A stretch of 64,000 nt of DNA, taken from contig NZ_CP102247.1 in the NCBI RefSeq assembly GCF_024599655.1, positions 496,001 through 560,000 of the forward strand, given 5' to 3'. The notes under the pieces were generated by a model. That model was not told the origin of the DNA. It made no database searches and worked only from the letters and a program-made list of their open reading frames with translations. The stretch comes from Enterobacter asburiae. GTDB taxonomy: Bacteria > Pseudomonadota > Gammaproteobacteria > Enterobacterales > Enterobacteriaceae. This document shows positions 18,429 through 28,827 of the stretch, one piece after another (position 1 is the stretch's first letter; each line of letters starts with the position of its first letter). The position numbers and the translations under genes are program-made.

Positions 18429-18734
18429 ATGGCTAAGCAATCAATGAAAGCACGCGAAGTAAAGCGCGTAGCTTTAGCTGATAAATTCTTCGCTAAACGC
18501 GCTGAACTGAAAGCGATCATTTCTGATGTGAACGCTTCCGACGAAGATCGTTGGAATGCGGTTCTCAAGCTGCAGTCTCTGCCGCGTGATTCCAGCCCGT
18601 CTCGTCAGCGTAACCGCTGTCGTCAAACAGGTCGTCCACATGGTTATGTGGGCAAGTTTGGGTTGAGCCGTATCAAACTGCGTGAAGCCGCTATGCGCGG
18701 TGAAGTGCCAGGCTTGAAAAAGGCTAGCTGGTAA
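18429..18734 (+). CDS. rpsN: 30S ribosomal protein S14
   Basis: 101-residue, long form of S14 without the paired CxxC zinc ligands, that is, the zinc-independent type. Contains the SRQRNRCRQTGRP segment and C-terminal LKKASW. 14 bases after rplE. Confidence 0.98.
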   Translation: MAKQSMKAREVKRVALADKFFAKRAELKAIISDVNASDEDRWNAVLKLQSLPRDSSPSRQRNRCRQTGRPHGYVGKFGLSRIKLREAAMRGEVPGLKKASW

Positions 18735-18764
18735 TTACCAATTGAATCACGGGAGTAAAGACAG

Positions 18765-19157
18765 ATGAGCATGCAAGATCCGATCGCGGATATGCTGACC
18801 CGTATCCGTAACGGTCAGGCCGCGAACAAAGTTGCGGTCACCATGCCTTCCGCCAAGCTGAAAGTGGCAATTGCCAACGTGCTGAAGGAAGAAGGTTTTA
18901 TCGAAGATTTTAAAGTTGAAGGCGACACCAAGCCGGAACTGGAACTTACTCTCAAGTATTTCCAGGGTAAAGCTGTTGTAGAAAGCATTCAGCGTGTCAG
19001 CCGCCCAGGTCTGCGCATCTATAAGAAAAAAGATGAGCTGCCGAAAGTTATGGCTGGTCTTGGTATCGCAGTTGTTTCTACCTCTAAAGGTGTTATGACT
19101 GATCGTGCAGCGCGCCAGGCTGGTCTTGGTGGCGAAATTATCTGCTACGTAGCCTAA
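18765..19157 (+). CDS. rpsH: 30S ribosomal protein S8
   Basis: 130-residue central-domain primary binder of 16S rRNA and the translational repressor of the spc operon in E. coli. Starts MSMQDPIADMLTRIRNG behind GGGAG. Two ATG codons lie near the start (18765 and 18771); the first has the better spacing and matches the family. Confidence 0.98.
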   Translation: MSMQDPIADMLTRIRNGQAANKVAVTMPSAKLKVAIANVLKEEGFIEDFKVEGDTKPELELTLKYFQGKAVVESIQRVSRPGLRIYKKKDELPKVMAGLGIAVVSTSKGVMTDRAARQAGLGGEIICYVA

Positions 19158-19169
19158 TCGGAGGAAAGA

Positions 19170-19703
19170 ATGTCTCGTGTTGCTAAAGCACCGGTCGTTA
19201 TTCCTGCCGGCGTTGATGTAAAAATCGACGGTCAGGTTATTACGATCAAAGGTAAAAACGGCGAGCTGACTCGTACCCTCAACAAAGCTGTTGAAGTTAA
19301 ACATGCAGATAACGCTCTGACCTTCGGTCCACGTGATGGTTTCGTGGATGGATGGGCTCAGGCTGGTACCGCGCGTGCCCTGCTGAACTCAATGGTTGTT
19401 GGTGTTACCGAAGGCTTCACTAAAAAGCTTCAGCTGGTTGGTGTAGGTTATCGTGCAGCTATCAAAGGGAATGCAGTAGGCCTGTCTCTGGGCTTCTCAC
19501 ACCCTGTTGAGCATCCGCTGCCGGCCGGTATCACTGCAGAATGTCCGACTCAAACTGAAATCGTGCTGAAAGGCGCTGATAAACAGCTGATCGGTCAGGT
19601 TGCAGCAGATCTGCGCGCCTACCGTCGTCCTGAGCCTTACAAAGGCAAGGGTGTTCGTTACGCCGACGAAGTCGTGCGTACCAAAGAGGCTAAGAAGAAG
19701 TAA
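19170..19703 (+). CDS. rplF: 50S ribosomal protein L6
   Basis: 177-residue protein near the sarcin-ricin loop with two related L6 domains, the conserved EPYKGKGVRY segment near the C-terminus, and a Lys-rich tail. Preceded by CGGAGGAAAG. Confidence 0.98.
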   Translation: MSRVAKAPVVIPAGVDVKIDGQVITIKGKNGELTRTLNKAVEVKHADNALTFGPRDGFVDGWAQAGTARALLNSMVVGVTEGFTKKLQLVGVGYRAAIKGNAVGLSLGFSHPVEHPLPAGITAECPTQTEIVLKGADKQLIGQVAADLRAYRRPEPYKGKGVRYADEVVRTKEAKKK

Positions 19704-19712
19704 GGTAACACT

Positions 19713-20066
19713 ATGGATAAGAAATCTGCTCGTATCCGTCGTGCGACCCGCGCACGCCGCAAGCTCAAAGAGCTGGGTGCAACTCGCCTGGTGGTACATC
19801 GTACCCCGCGTCATATTTACGCACAGGTAATTGCACCGAACGGTTCTGAAGTTCTGGTAGCTGCTTCTACTGTAGAAAAAGCTATCTCAGAACAATTGAA
19901 GTACACCGGTAACAAAGACGCCGCTGCAGCTGTGGGTAAAGCTGTTGCTGAACGCGCTCTGGAAAAAGGCATCAGCAATGTTTCCTTTGACCGTTCCGGG
20001 TTCCAATATCATGGTCGTGTCCAGGCACTGGCAGATGCTGCCCGTGAAGCTGGCCTTCAGTTCTAA
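19713..20066 (+). CDS. rplR: 50S ribosomal protein L18
   Basis: 117-residue 5S rRNA-binding protein with a basic N-terminus (KKSARIRRATRARRK). It works with L5 to place 5S rRNA, such as the two 5S genes in this window, into the central protuberance. Confidence 0.98.
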   Translation: MDKKSARIRRATRARRKLKELGATRLVVHRTPRHIYAQVIAPNGSEVLVAASTVEKAISEQLKYTGNKDAAAAVGKAVAERALEKGISNVSFDRSGFQYHGRVQALADAAREAGLQF

Positions 20067-20071
20067 GGTAG

Positions 20072-20581
<510 letters not shown>

Positions 20582-20587
20582 TTGACC

Positions 20588-20767
20588 ATGGCAAAGACTA
20601 TTAAAATCACTCAAACCCGCAGTGCAATCGGTCGTCTGCCGAAACACAAGGCAACGCTGCTTGGCCTGGGTCTGCGTCGTATTGGTCATACCGTTGAGCG
20701 CGAGGATACTCCTGCTGTTCGTGGTATGGTCAACGCGGTTTACTTCATGGTTAAAGTTGAGGAGTAA
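20588..20767 (+). CDS. rpmD: 50S ribosomal protein L30
   Basis: 59-residue protein from the ATG at 20588. An in-frame TTG two codons upstream could extend it, but the family begins MAKTIKITQTRS at this ATG. Six bases separate it from the rpsE stop; 3 bases separate it from rplO. Confidence 0.97.
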   Translation: MAKTIKITQTRSAIGRLPKHKATLLGLGLRRIGHTVEREDTPAVRGMVNAVYFMVKVEE

Positions 20768-20770
20768 GAG

Positions 20771-21205
20771 ATGCGTTTAAATACTCTGTCTCCGGCCGAA
20801 GGCTCTAAAAAGGCGGGTAAACGCCTGGGTCGTGGTATCGGTTCTGGCCTCGGCAAAACCGGTGGTCGTGGTCACAAAGGTCAGAACTCTCGTTCTGGCG
20901 GTGGCGTACGTCGCGGTTTCGAGGGTGGCCAGATGCCACTGTACCGTCGTCTGCCGAAGTTCGGTTTCACCTCTCGCAAAGCAGCGATCACAGCGGAAAT
21001 CCGTCTGTCTGACCTGGCGAAAGTTGAAGGCGGCGTTGTAGACCTGAACACGCTGAAAGCAGCAAACATTATCGGTATCCAGATCGAGTTCGCGAAAGTG
21101 ATCCTGGCTGGTGAAGTTTCTACTCCGGTAACTGTTCGTGGCCTGCGTGTTACTAAAGGTGCTCGTGCTGCTATCGAAGCTGCTGGCGGTAAAATTGAGG
21201 AATAA
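20771..21205 (+). CDS. rplO: 50S ribosomal protein L15
   Basis: 144-residue protein with a long Gly/Arg/Lys-rich N-terminal extension that penetrates 23S rRNA (KRLGRGIGSGLGKTGGRGHK region). Directly precedes secY by 7 bases, tying synthesis of the translocon to ribosome production. Confidence 0.98.
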   Translation: MRLNTLSPAEGSKKAGKRLGRGIGSGLGKTGGRGHKGQNSRSGGGVRRGFEGGQMPLYRRLPKFGFTSRKAAITAEIRLSDLAKVEGGVVDLNTLKAANIIGIQIEFAKVILAGEVSTPVTVRGLRVTKGARAAIEAAGGKIEE

Positions 21206-21212
21206 GTAGCAG

Positions 21213-22692
<1,480 letters not shown>

Positions 22693-22710
22693 TTATTTCG
22701 CATATTTTTC

Positions 22711-22739
22711 TTGCAAAGTTGGGTTGAGCTGGCTAGATT
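22711..22739 (+). promoter_or_regulatory. alpha operon promoter
   Basis: TTGCAA (22711-22716), 17-base spacer, TAGATT (22734-22739), the same arrangement as in E. coli. The -10 lies inside a hairpin-forming repeat (GCTGGCTA...TAGCCAGC, 22728-22746) followed by CAATCTTTT, which may act as a weak spc terminator. Confidence 0.8.
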
Positions 22740-22764
22740 AGCCAGCCAATCTTTTGTATGTCTG

Positions 22765-22850
22765 TACGTTTCCATTTGAGTATCCTGAAAACGGGCTTTT
22801 CAGCATGGTGCGTACATATTAAATAGTAGGAGTGCATAGTGGCCCGTATA
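22765..22850 (+). promoter_or_regulatory. alpha operon leader, S4 repressor pseudoknot
   Basis: The leader and the first codons of rpsM closely resemble the E. coli alpha operon target, where S4 traps a nested pseudoknot that blocks initiation. Visible elements are GAAAACGGGCTTTTC (22786-22800), the GTACGTTTCC / GCGTACATA complementary pieces and the GTG start. The S4 response is inferred from homology. Confidence 0.75.
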
Positions 22851-23195
22851 GCAGGCATTAACATTCCTGATCAGAAACATGCTGTGATCGCATTAACTTC
22901 GATCTACGGCGTCGGCAAGACCCGTTCTAAAGCCATTCTGGCTGCAGCGGGTATCGCTGAAGATGTTAAGATCAGTGAGCTGTCTGAAGAACAAATCGAC
23001 ACGCTGCGTGACGAAGTTGCCAAATTTGTCGTTGAAGGTGATCTGCGCCGTGAAATCAGCATGAGCATCAAGCGCCTGATGGATCTTGGTTGCTATCGCG
23101 GTTTGCGTCATCGTCGTGGTCTGCCAGTGCGCGGTCAGCGTACTAAGACCAACGCACGTACCCGTAAGGGTCCGCGCAAACCGATCAAGAAATAA
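22839..23195 (+). CDS. rpsM: 30S ribosomal protein S13
   Basis: 118-residue head protein that contacts P-site tRNA and the 50S subunit. Starts with GTG at 22839 behind TAGGAG. First gene of the alpha operon; the start codon is part of the S4 target. Confidence 0.98.
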   Translation: MARIAGINIPDQKHAVIALTSIYGVGKTRSKAILAAAGIAEDVKISELSEEQIDTLRDEVAKFVVEGDLRREISMSIKRLMDLGCYRGLRHRRGLPVRGQRTKTNARTRKGPRKPIKK

Positions 23196-23211
23196 TCGGG
23201 GTGATTGAATA

Positions 23212-23601
23212 ATGGCAAAGGCACCAGTTCGTGCACGTAAACGTGTAAGAAAACAAGTCTCTGACGGCGTGGCTCATATCCATGCTTCTTTCAACAACAC
23301 CATCGTTACTATTACTGATCGTCAGGGTAACGCATTGGGTTGGGCAACAGCCGGTGGTTCCGGTTTCCGTGGTTCTCGCAAATCCACTCCGTTCGCAGCT
23401 CAGGTTGCAGCAGAGCGTTGCGCAGAAGCCGTAAAAGAATACGGCATCAAGAATCTGGAAGTTATGGTTAAAGGTCCGGGTCCGGGTCGTGAATCTACTG
23501 TTCGCGCTCTGAACGCCGCTGGTTTCCGCATCACGAATATTACTGATGTGACTCCGATCCCTCATAACGGTTGTCGTCCGCCGAAAAAACGTCGCGTATA
23601 A
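23212..23601 (+). CDS. rpsK: 30S ribosomal protein S11
   Basis: 129-residue platform protein near the E-site. The ITDVTPIPHNGCRPPKKRRV C-terminus is typical, including the Asn-Gly site where isoaspartate forms in E. coli. Confidence 0.98.
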   Translation: MAKAPVRARKRVRKQVSDGVAHIHASFNNTIVTITDRQGNALGWATAGGSGFRGSRKSTPFAAQVAAERCAEAVKEYGIKNLEVMVKGPGPGRESTVRALNAAGFRITNITDVTPIPHNGCRPPKKRRV

Positions 23602-23634
23602 CGCTCCGTTTTTTAGGTTAGTTGGAGATAGAAA

Positions 23635-24255
23635 ATGGCAAGATATTTGGGTCCTAAGCTCAAGCTGAGCCGTCGTGAGGGCACCGACTTATTCCTTAAG
23701 TCTGGCGTTCGCGCGATCGATACCAAGTGTAAAATTGAACAAGCTCCTGGCCAGCACGGTGCGCGTAAACCGCGTCTGTCTGACTATGGTGTGCAGTTGC
23801 GTGAAAAGCAAAAAGTTCGCCGTATGTACGGTGTGCTGGAGCGTCAGTTCCGTAACTACTATAAAGAAGCAGCACGTCTGAAAGGCAACACAGGTGAAAA
23901 CCTGCTGGCTCTGCTGGAAGGTCGTCTGGACAACGTTGTATACCGTATGGGCTTCGGCGCTACTCGTGCTGAATCACGTCAGCTGGTTAGCCACAAAGCA
24001 ATCATGGTAAACGGTCGTGTTGTTAACATCGCTTCTTATCAGGTTAAAGCGAATGACGTTGTTAGCATTCGTGAGAAAGCGAAAAAGCAATCTCGCGTGA
24101 AGGCCGCTCTGGAGCTGGCTGAGCAGCGTGAAAAGCCAACCTGGCTGGAAGTTGATGCTGGCAAGATGGAAGGTACGTTCAAGCGTCAGCCAGAACGTTC
24201 TGATCTGTCTGCGGACATTAACGAACACCTGATCGTCGAGCTTTACTCCAAGTAA
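23635..24255 (+). CDS. rpsD: 30S ribosomal protein S4
   Basis: 206-residue primary 16S binder of the body. It has an S4 RNA-binding domain (about residues 95-155) and is the translational repressor of the alpha operon acting at 22765-22850. It also aids rRNA antitermination in E. coli. Confidence 0.98.
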   Translation: MARYLGPKLKLSRREGTDLFLKSGVRAIDTKCKIEQAPGQHGARKPRLSDYGVQLREKQKVRRMYGVLERQFRNYYKEAARLKGNTGENLLALLEGRLDNVVYRMGFGATRAESRQLVSHKAIMVNGRVVNIASYQVKANDVVSIREKAKKQSRVKAALELAEQREKPTWLEVDAGKMEGTFKRQPERSDLSADINEHLIVELYSK

Positions 24256-24280
24256 AGCTTAGTACCAAAGAGAGGACACA

Positions 24281-25270
24281 ATGCAGGGTTCTGTGACAGA
24301 GTTTCTAAAACCGCGCCTGGTAGATATCGAGCAAGTGAGTTCGACGCACGCCAAGGTGACCCTTGAGCCTTTAGAGCGTGGCTTTGGCCATACTCTGGGT
24401 AACGCACTGCGCCGTATTCTGCTCTCATCGATGCCGGGTTGCGCGGTGACCGAGGTTGAGATTGATGGTGTACTTCATGAGTACAGCACCAAAGAAGGCG
24501 TTCAGGAAGATATCCTTGAAATCCTGCTCAACCTGAAAGGGCTGGCGGTGAGAGTTCAGGGTAAAGATGAAGTTATTCTTACTCTGAATAAATCTGGCAT
24601 TGGCCCTGTGACTGCAGCCGACATCACCCACGACGGTGATGTTGAAATCGTCAAGCCGCAGCACGTGATCTGCCACCTGACCGATGAGAACGCAGCTATT
24701 AGCATGCGTATCAAAGTTCAGCGCGGTCGTGGTTATGTGCCGGCTTCTGCCCGAATTCATTCGGAAGAAGATGAGCGCCCAATCGGCCGTCTGCTGGTCG
24801 ACGCATGCTATAGCCCTGTAGAGCGTATTGCCTACAATGTTGAAGCAGCGCGTGTAGAACAGCGTACCGACCTGGACAAGCTGGTCATCGAAATGGAAAC
24901 CAACGGCACAATCGATCCTGAAGAGGCGATTCGTCGTGCGGCAACCATCCTGGCAGAACAACTGGAAGCTTTCGTTGACTTACGTGATGTACGTCAGCCG
25001 GAAGTGAAAGAAGAGAAACCAGAATTCGATCCGATCCTGCTGCGCCCTGTTGACGATCTCGAATTGACTGTCCGCTCTGCTAACTGCCTCAAGGCAGAAG
25101 CTATCCACTATATCGGTGATCTGGTACAGCGTACCGAGGTTGAGTTGCTGAAAACGCCGAACCTGGGTAAAAAATCTCTTACTGAGATTAAAGACGTGCT
25201 GGCTTCACGTGGTCTGTCTCTGGGCATGCGCCTGGAAAACTGGCCACCGGCAAGCATTGCTGACGAGTAA
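24281..25270 (+). CDS. rpoA: RNA polymerase alpha subunit
   Basis: 329 residues, full length. The N-terminal domain (about 1-235) dimerises and assembles beta and beta'; a linker precedes the C-terminal domain (about 250-329), which binds UP elements such as the A/T tract before the rRNA P1 promoter and contacts activators. AGAGAGGA ribosome site upstream. Confidence 0.98.
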
Positions 25271-25286
25271 CCGGATCACAGGTTAA

Positions 25287-25694
<408 letters not shown>

Positions 25695-25707
25695 TCTGCA
25701 GTAACGT

Positions 25708-25736
25708 AAAAAAACCCGCTTCGGCGGGTTTTTTTA
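25708..25736 (+). terminator. alpha operon terminator
   Basis: AAAAAAACCCGC, tetraloop TTCG, GCGGG and a seven-T run, 13 bases after the rplQ stop. Confidence 0.95.
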
Positions 25737-25801
25737 TATCCGCGATACCCCCACTTCTCTACAATGTCTGTATCAATTCTGTTCATCCCCCGGAGCTGGT
25801 A

Positions 25802-26170
25802 ATGTGGTTGCTCGACCAGTGGGCAGAACGCCATATTCGCGATGCCCAAAGAAAAGGTGAATTCGACGATCTTCCGGGTAGCGGCGAACCCCTTGTGCTT
25901 GACGATGATTCGCACATCGCGCCTGAACTGCGCGCAGGATACCGTTTACTGAAAAATGCCGGCTGTCTCCCTCCTGAGCTCGAACAGCGCAGAGAGGCTG
26001 TAGAACTGTCCGATCTTCTCAACGGGATCCGCCATGACGATCCGCAATACTCTGAACTTAGCCGCCGCCTCGCCCTGCTTGAACTCAAACTGCGCCAGGC
26101 TGGGATGAATACTGATTTCCTTCGCGGTGAGTACGGTGAAAGATTGATGCTGAAAATAAACGAGGAGTAG
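25802..26170 (+). CDS. yhdN: YhdN, DnaJ-homologue subfamily C 28 conserved domain protein
   Basis: 122-residue protein of the DUF1992 family (a conserved region also found in the eukaryotic DNAJC28). Sequence begins MWLLDQWAERHIRDAQRKGEFD and has the PGSGEPL motif near residue 25. No enzymatic residues are evident and the function is unknown. Two bases before zntR, so probably one transcript. Confidence 0.92.
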   Translation: MWLLDQWAERHIRDAQRKGEFDDLPGSGEPLVLDDDSHIAPELRAGYRLLKNAGCLPPELEQRREAVELSDLLNGIRHDDPQYSELSRRLALLELKLRQAGMNTDFLRGEYGERLMLKINEE

Positions 26171-26172
26171 TT

Positions 26173-26598
26173 ATGTACCGTATCGGTGAACTTGCGAAGC
26201 TTGCGAACGTCACGCCGGATACCATCCGATATTACGAAAAGCAGCAGATGATCGATCATGAAGTTCGTACAGAGGGAGGCTTTCGCCTTTATACCGATAA
26301 CGATCTGCAGCGACTGCGGTTTATTCGTTATGCGCGTCAGCTCGGCTTCACGCTGGATTCGATCCGTGAGTTATTATCGATCCGCATCGATCCGGAGCAT
26401 CACACCTGCCAGGAATCTAAAAGCATTGTGCAGGCCCGGCTGGATGAAGTTGAAGCACGTATTCAGGAATTGCAAACCATGCAGCGCTCTCTGCAAAGGC
26501 TGAATGATGCCTGCTGCGGGACGGCCCACAGCAGTATTTACTGTTCAATTCTCGAAGCCCTTGAACAGGGAGCGAGTGGAGAAAAACAGGGCTGTTGA
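26173..26598 (+). CDS. zntR: Zn(II)-responsive MerR-family regulator ZntR
   Basis: 141-residue metal sensor that activates the zinc exporter gene zntA (elsewhere). N-terminal winged helix (YRIGELAKLANVTPDTIRYYE), dimer helix, and the binuclear zinc site: Cys79, Cys114, Cys115, His119 and Cys124 are all present, plus a Cys at the C-terminus. Located just after yhdN. Confidence 0.96.
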   Translation: MYRIGELAKLANVTPDTIRYYEKQQMIDHEVRTEGGFRLYTDNDLQRLRFIRYARQLGFTLDSIRELLSIRIDPEHHTCQESKSIVQARLDEVEARIQELQTMQRSLQRLNDACCGTAHSSIYCSILEALEQGASGEKQGC

Positions 26599-26655
26599 TT
26601 TTTAGTTCATCCGGGTCTAGACTCCCGTCGTCATAAACCCTGCTCTGGAGACATT

Positions 26656-26871
26656 ATGAGCCGCTATCAGCACACGAAAGGACAAATAAAGGACAATGCC
26701 ATTGAGGCGTTACTTCACGACCCGTTATTCAGGCAACGCGTTGAGAAGAATAAAAAAGGGAAAGGAAGTTATCTGCGTAAAAACAAGCATGAAAAACGGG
26801 GTAACTGGGAGGCCAGTGGCAAGCAAGCGAATCGCTTATTTACCACTGGCCTTCCTGCTTTTATCTGTTGA
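26656..26871 (+). CDS. arfA: Alternative ribosome-rescue factor ArfA
   Basis: 71-residue full reading frame. ArfA enters stalled ribosomes lacking a stop codon and recruits RF2 for release, backing up tmRNA. The N-terminal 55 or so residues (SRYQHTKGQIKDNAIEALLHDPLF...) form the active part; the hydrophobic C-terminal tail makes the full-length product unstable in E. coli. A strong hairpin inside the gene limits full-length mRNA (see separate entry). The stop codon is directly adjacent to the mscL stop on the other strand. Confidence 0.95.
   Translation: MSRYQHTKGQIKDNAIEALLHDPLFRQRVEKNKKGKGSYLRKNKHEKRGNWEASGKQANRLFTTGLPAFIC
26810..26860 (+). terminator. Hairpin/terminator inside arfA
   Basis: AGGCCAGTGG (26810-26819) pairs with CCACTGGCCT (26843-26852) and is followed by TCCTGCTTTT. 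An inner AAGC...GCTT can extend the stem. In E. coli this element causes RNase III cleavage and premature termination so that arfA mRNA lacks a stop codon, making ArfA synthesis dependent on tmRNA failure. The same architecture is visible here. Confidence 0.85.
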
Positions 26872-27282
26872 TTATACGCGGTTATTCTGCTCTTTTAACA
26901 GATCGCGGATCTCACTCAGCAGCACTTCTTCTTTCGTTGGTGCAGGTGCAGCAGCCGGCTCTTCTTTTTTACGGTTGAGCCTGTTGATCAGCTTGATAGC
27001 CATAAAAATGGCAAACGCGACAATCACAAAATCAAATACGTTCTGAATAAATACGCCGTAGTGCATTACTACTGCCGGAACATCACCTTGCGCTTCACGC
27101 AGCGTGAAAGCGAATTGTTTGAAATCAATGCCCCCGATTAATAGCCCTAAAGGTGGCATGATAATGTCGGCCACTAATGATGAAACAATCTTGCCGAATG
27201 CTGCACCAATAATGACACCCACTGCCAAATCCACCACGTTCCCGCGCATCGCAAATTCGCGAAATTCTTTAATAAAACTCAT
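26872..27282 (-). CDS. mscL: Large-conductance mechanosensitive channel MscL
   Basis: 136-residue homopentameric emergency valve of the inner membrane. Sequence MSFIKEFREFAMRGNVVDLAVGVIIGAAFGKIV covers the N-terminal amphipathic helix and TM1 with the Gly-rich pore face; TM2 lies near residues 75-100, then a charged cytosolic helix. The reading frame abuts the arfA stop on the plus strand with no gap. trkA is next on the same strand, 146 bases away. Confidence 0.97.
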   Translation of the reverse strand: MSFIKEFREFAMRGNVVDLAVGVIIGAAFGKIVSSLVADIIMPPLGLLIGGIDFKQFAFTLREAQGDVPAVVMHYGVFIQNVFDFVIVAFAIFMAIKLINRLNRKKEEPAAAPAPTKEEVLLSEIRDLLKEQNNRV

Positions 27283-27400
27283 TGTTCTCTCCTTGTGCCA
27301 GCTGACGAGTATAAGTTTAACAAATGATTAGCCAATTGCCATTCGGGATAATTGAACGTTATGAAAAATAAAAGGCACAGAAATAAAAAGGATAAAGTAC

Positions 27401-27422
27401 GGGTGCTCATTCTCGAGCACCC
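27401..27422 (-). terminator. Possible trkA terminator
   Basis: GGGTGCTC...GAGCACCC inverted repeat (27401-27422) just after the trkA stop, followed on the minus strand by an interrupted T-rich stretch. The T tract is weak. Confidence 0.5.
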
Positions 27423-27428
27423 AAATCT

Positions 27429-28805
27429 TTAAAGGAAGAATGGACTTGGCTGGAATAAACGTTCGACGTCGGTAATAAACTTTTTATCGGTAAGGAACAT
27501 AATAACGTGATCGCCTTGCTCAATACGTAAATTGTCATTGGCAATCATGACGTCATTCCCGCGCACAACGGCGCCGATAATCGTGCCTGGCGGCAGCTTA
27601 ATTTCGTCGATCGAACGCCCCACGACGCGTGACGTGGTTTCATCTCCGTGAGCAACAGCTTCAATGGCTTCCGCTACGCCGCGGCGGAGCGATGACACAC
27701 CGACAATATCCGCTTTACGAACATGGCTCAGGAGCGCGGAAATTGTTGCCTGCTGCGGTGAAATGGCAATATCAATGACGCTGCCCTGAACCAGATCGAC
27801 ATACGCCTTGCGCTGGATAAGCACCATGACCTTCTTTGCTCCCATACGCTTGGCGAGCATGGCGGACATTATATTCGCCTCGTCGTCGTTGGTGACGGCA
27901 ATAAAGAGATCAACTTGATCAATATGCTCTTCAGCCAGCAGCTCCTGATCCGACGCATCGCCATAAAATACGATCGTATTTTGCAGTTTTTCCGCCAGCT
28001 CAGCAGCACGCTGTTGATCGCGCTCGATCAACTTCACGCTGTAATCTTTTTCAAGCCGATGTGCCAGACCGGCACCGATATTGCCGCCGCCGACCAGCAT
28101 AATGCGTTTATAGGGTTTTTCGAGACGCTGAAGTTCACTCATCACCGCACGAATATGCTGTGAGGCCGCAATAAAGAAGACCTCATCACCTGCTTCGACA
28201 ATCGTGGAGCCTTGCGGGCGGATTGGCCTGTCGTGACGGAAAATGGCTGCAACGCGCGTATCGATATGCGGCATGTGCTCGCGCATGGTGGAAAGCGCAT
28301 TCCCGATCAATGGTCCGCCGTAATAGGCCTTAACCACTGCCAGGCTCACTTTACCCTCGGCAAAGTTCACCACCTGCAGGGCGCCCGGATATTCGATCAG
28401 GCGATAGATATTGTCGATAACCAGCTGTTCTGGCGCGATGAGATGGTCAATCGGGACCGCTTCGGAATTAAACAGTTTCTCAGCATCGCGAACATAATCC
28501 GGAGAGCGAATACGCGCGATTCGGTTTGGCGTGTTGAAAAGCGAGTAGGCCACCTGACAGGCCACCATGTTGGTTTCGTCAGAACTGGTTACCGCAACCA
28601 GCATGTCGGCATCGTCGGCACCCGCCTCACGAAGAACGCGTGGGTGCGAACCATGACCCTGCACCACGCGCAGGTCAAACTTGTCCTGTAAGACACGCAG
28701 ACGATCGCCGTTGGTATCAACAATTGTGATGTCGTTGTTTTCGCCAACCAGGTTTTCCGCCAGCGTTCCGCCCACCTGTCCTGCACCCAGAATGATAATC
28801 TTCAT
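27429..28805 (-). CDS. trkA: Trk potassium uptake regulatory protein TrkA
   Basis: Cytosolic NAD(H)-binding RCK protein bound to the TrkH/TrkG potassium channels. 458 residues with two tandem RCK units: GAGQVG near residue 7 and GGGNIG near residue 238, each followed by an RCK-C region. Last gene of the leftward def-fmt-rsmB-trkA operon, 22 bases after rsmB. Functionally the counterpart of KefB at the window start. Confidence 0.97.
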   Translation of the reverse strand: MKIIILGAGQVGGTLAENLVGENNDITIVDTNGDRLRVLQDKFDLRVVQGHGSHPRVLREAGADDADMLVAVTSSDETNMVACQVAYSLFNTPNRIARIRSPDYVRDAEKLFNSEAVPIDHLIAPEQLVIDNIYRLIEYPGALQVVNFAEGKVSLAVVKAYYGGPLIGNALSTMREHMPHIDTRVAAIFRHDRPIRPQGSTIVEAGDEVFFIAASQHIRAVMSELQRLEKPYKRIMLVGGGNIGAGLAHRLEKDYSVKLIERDQQRAAELAEKLQNTIVFYGDASDQELLAEEHIDQVDLFIAVTNDDEANIMSAMLAKRMGAKKVMVLIQRKAYVDLVQGSVIDIAISPQQATISALLSHVRKADIVGVSSLRRGVAEAIEAVAHGDETTSRVVGRSIDEIKLPPGTIIGAVVRGNDVMIANDNLRIEQGDHVIMFLTDKKFITDVERLFQPSPFFL

Positions 28806-28827
28806 ATCTCGTGACCTGTTCTCAACA

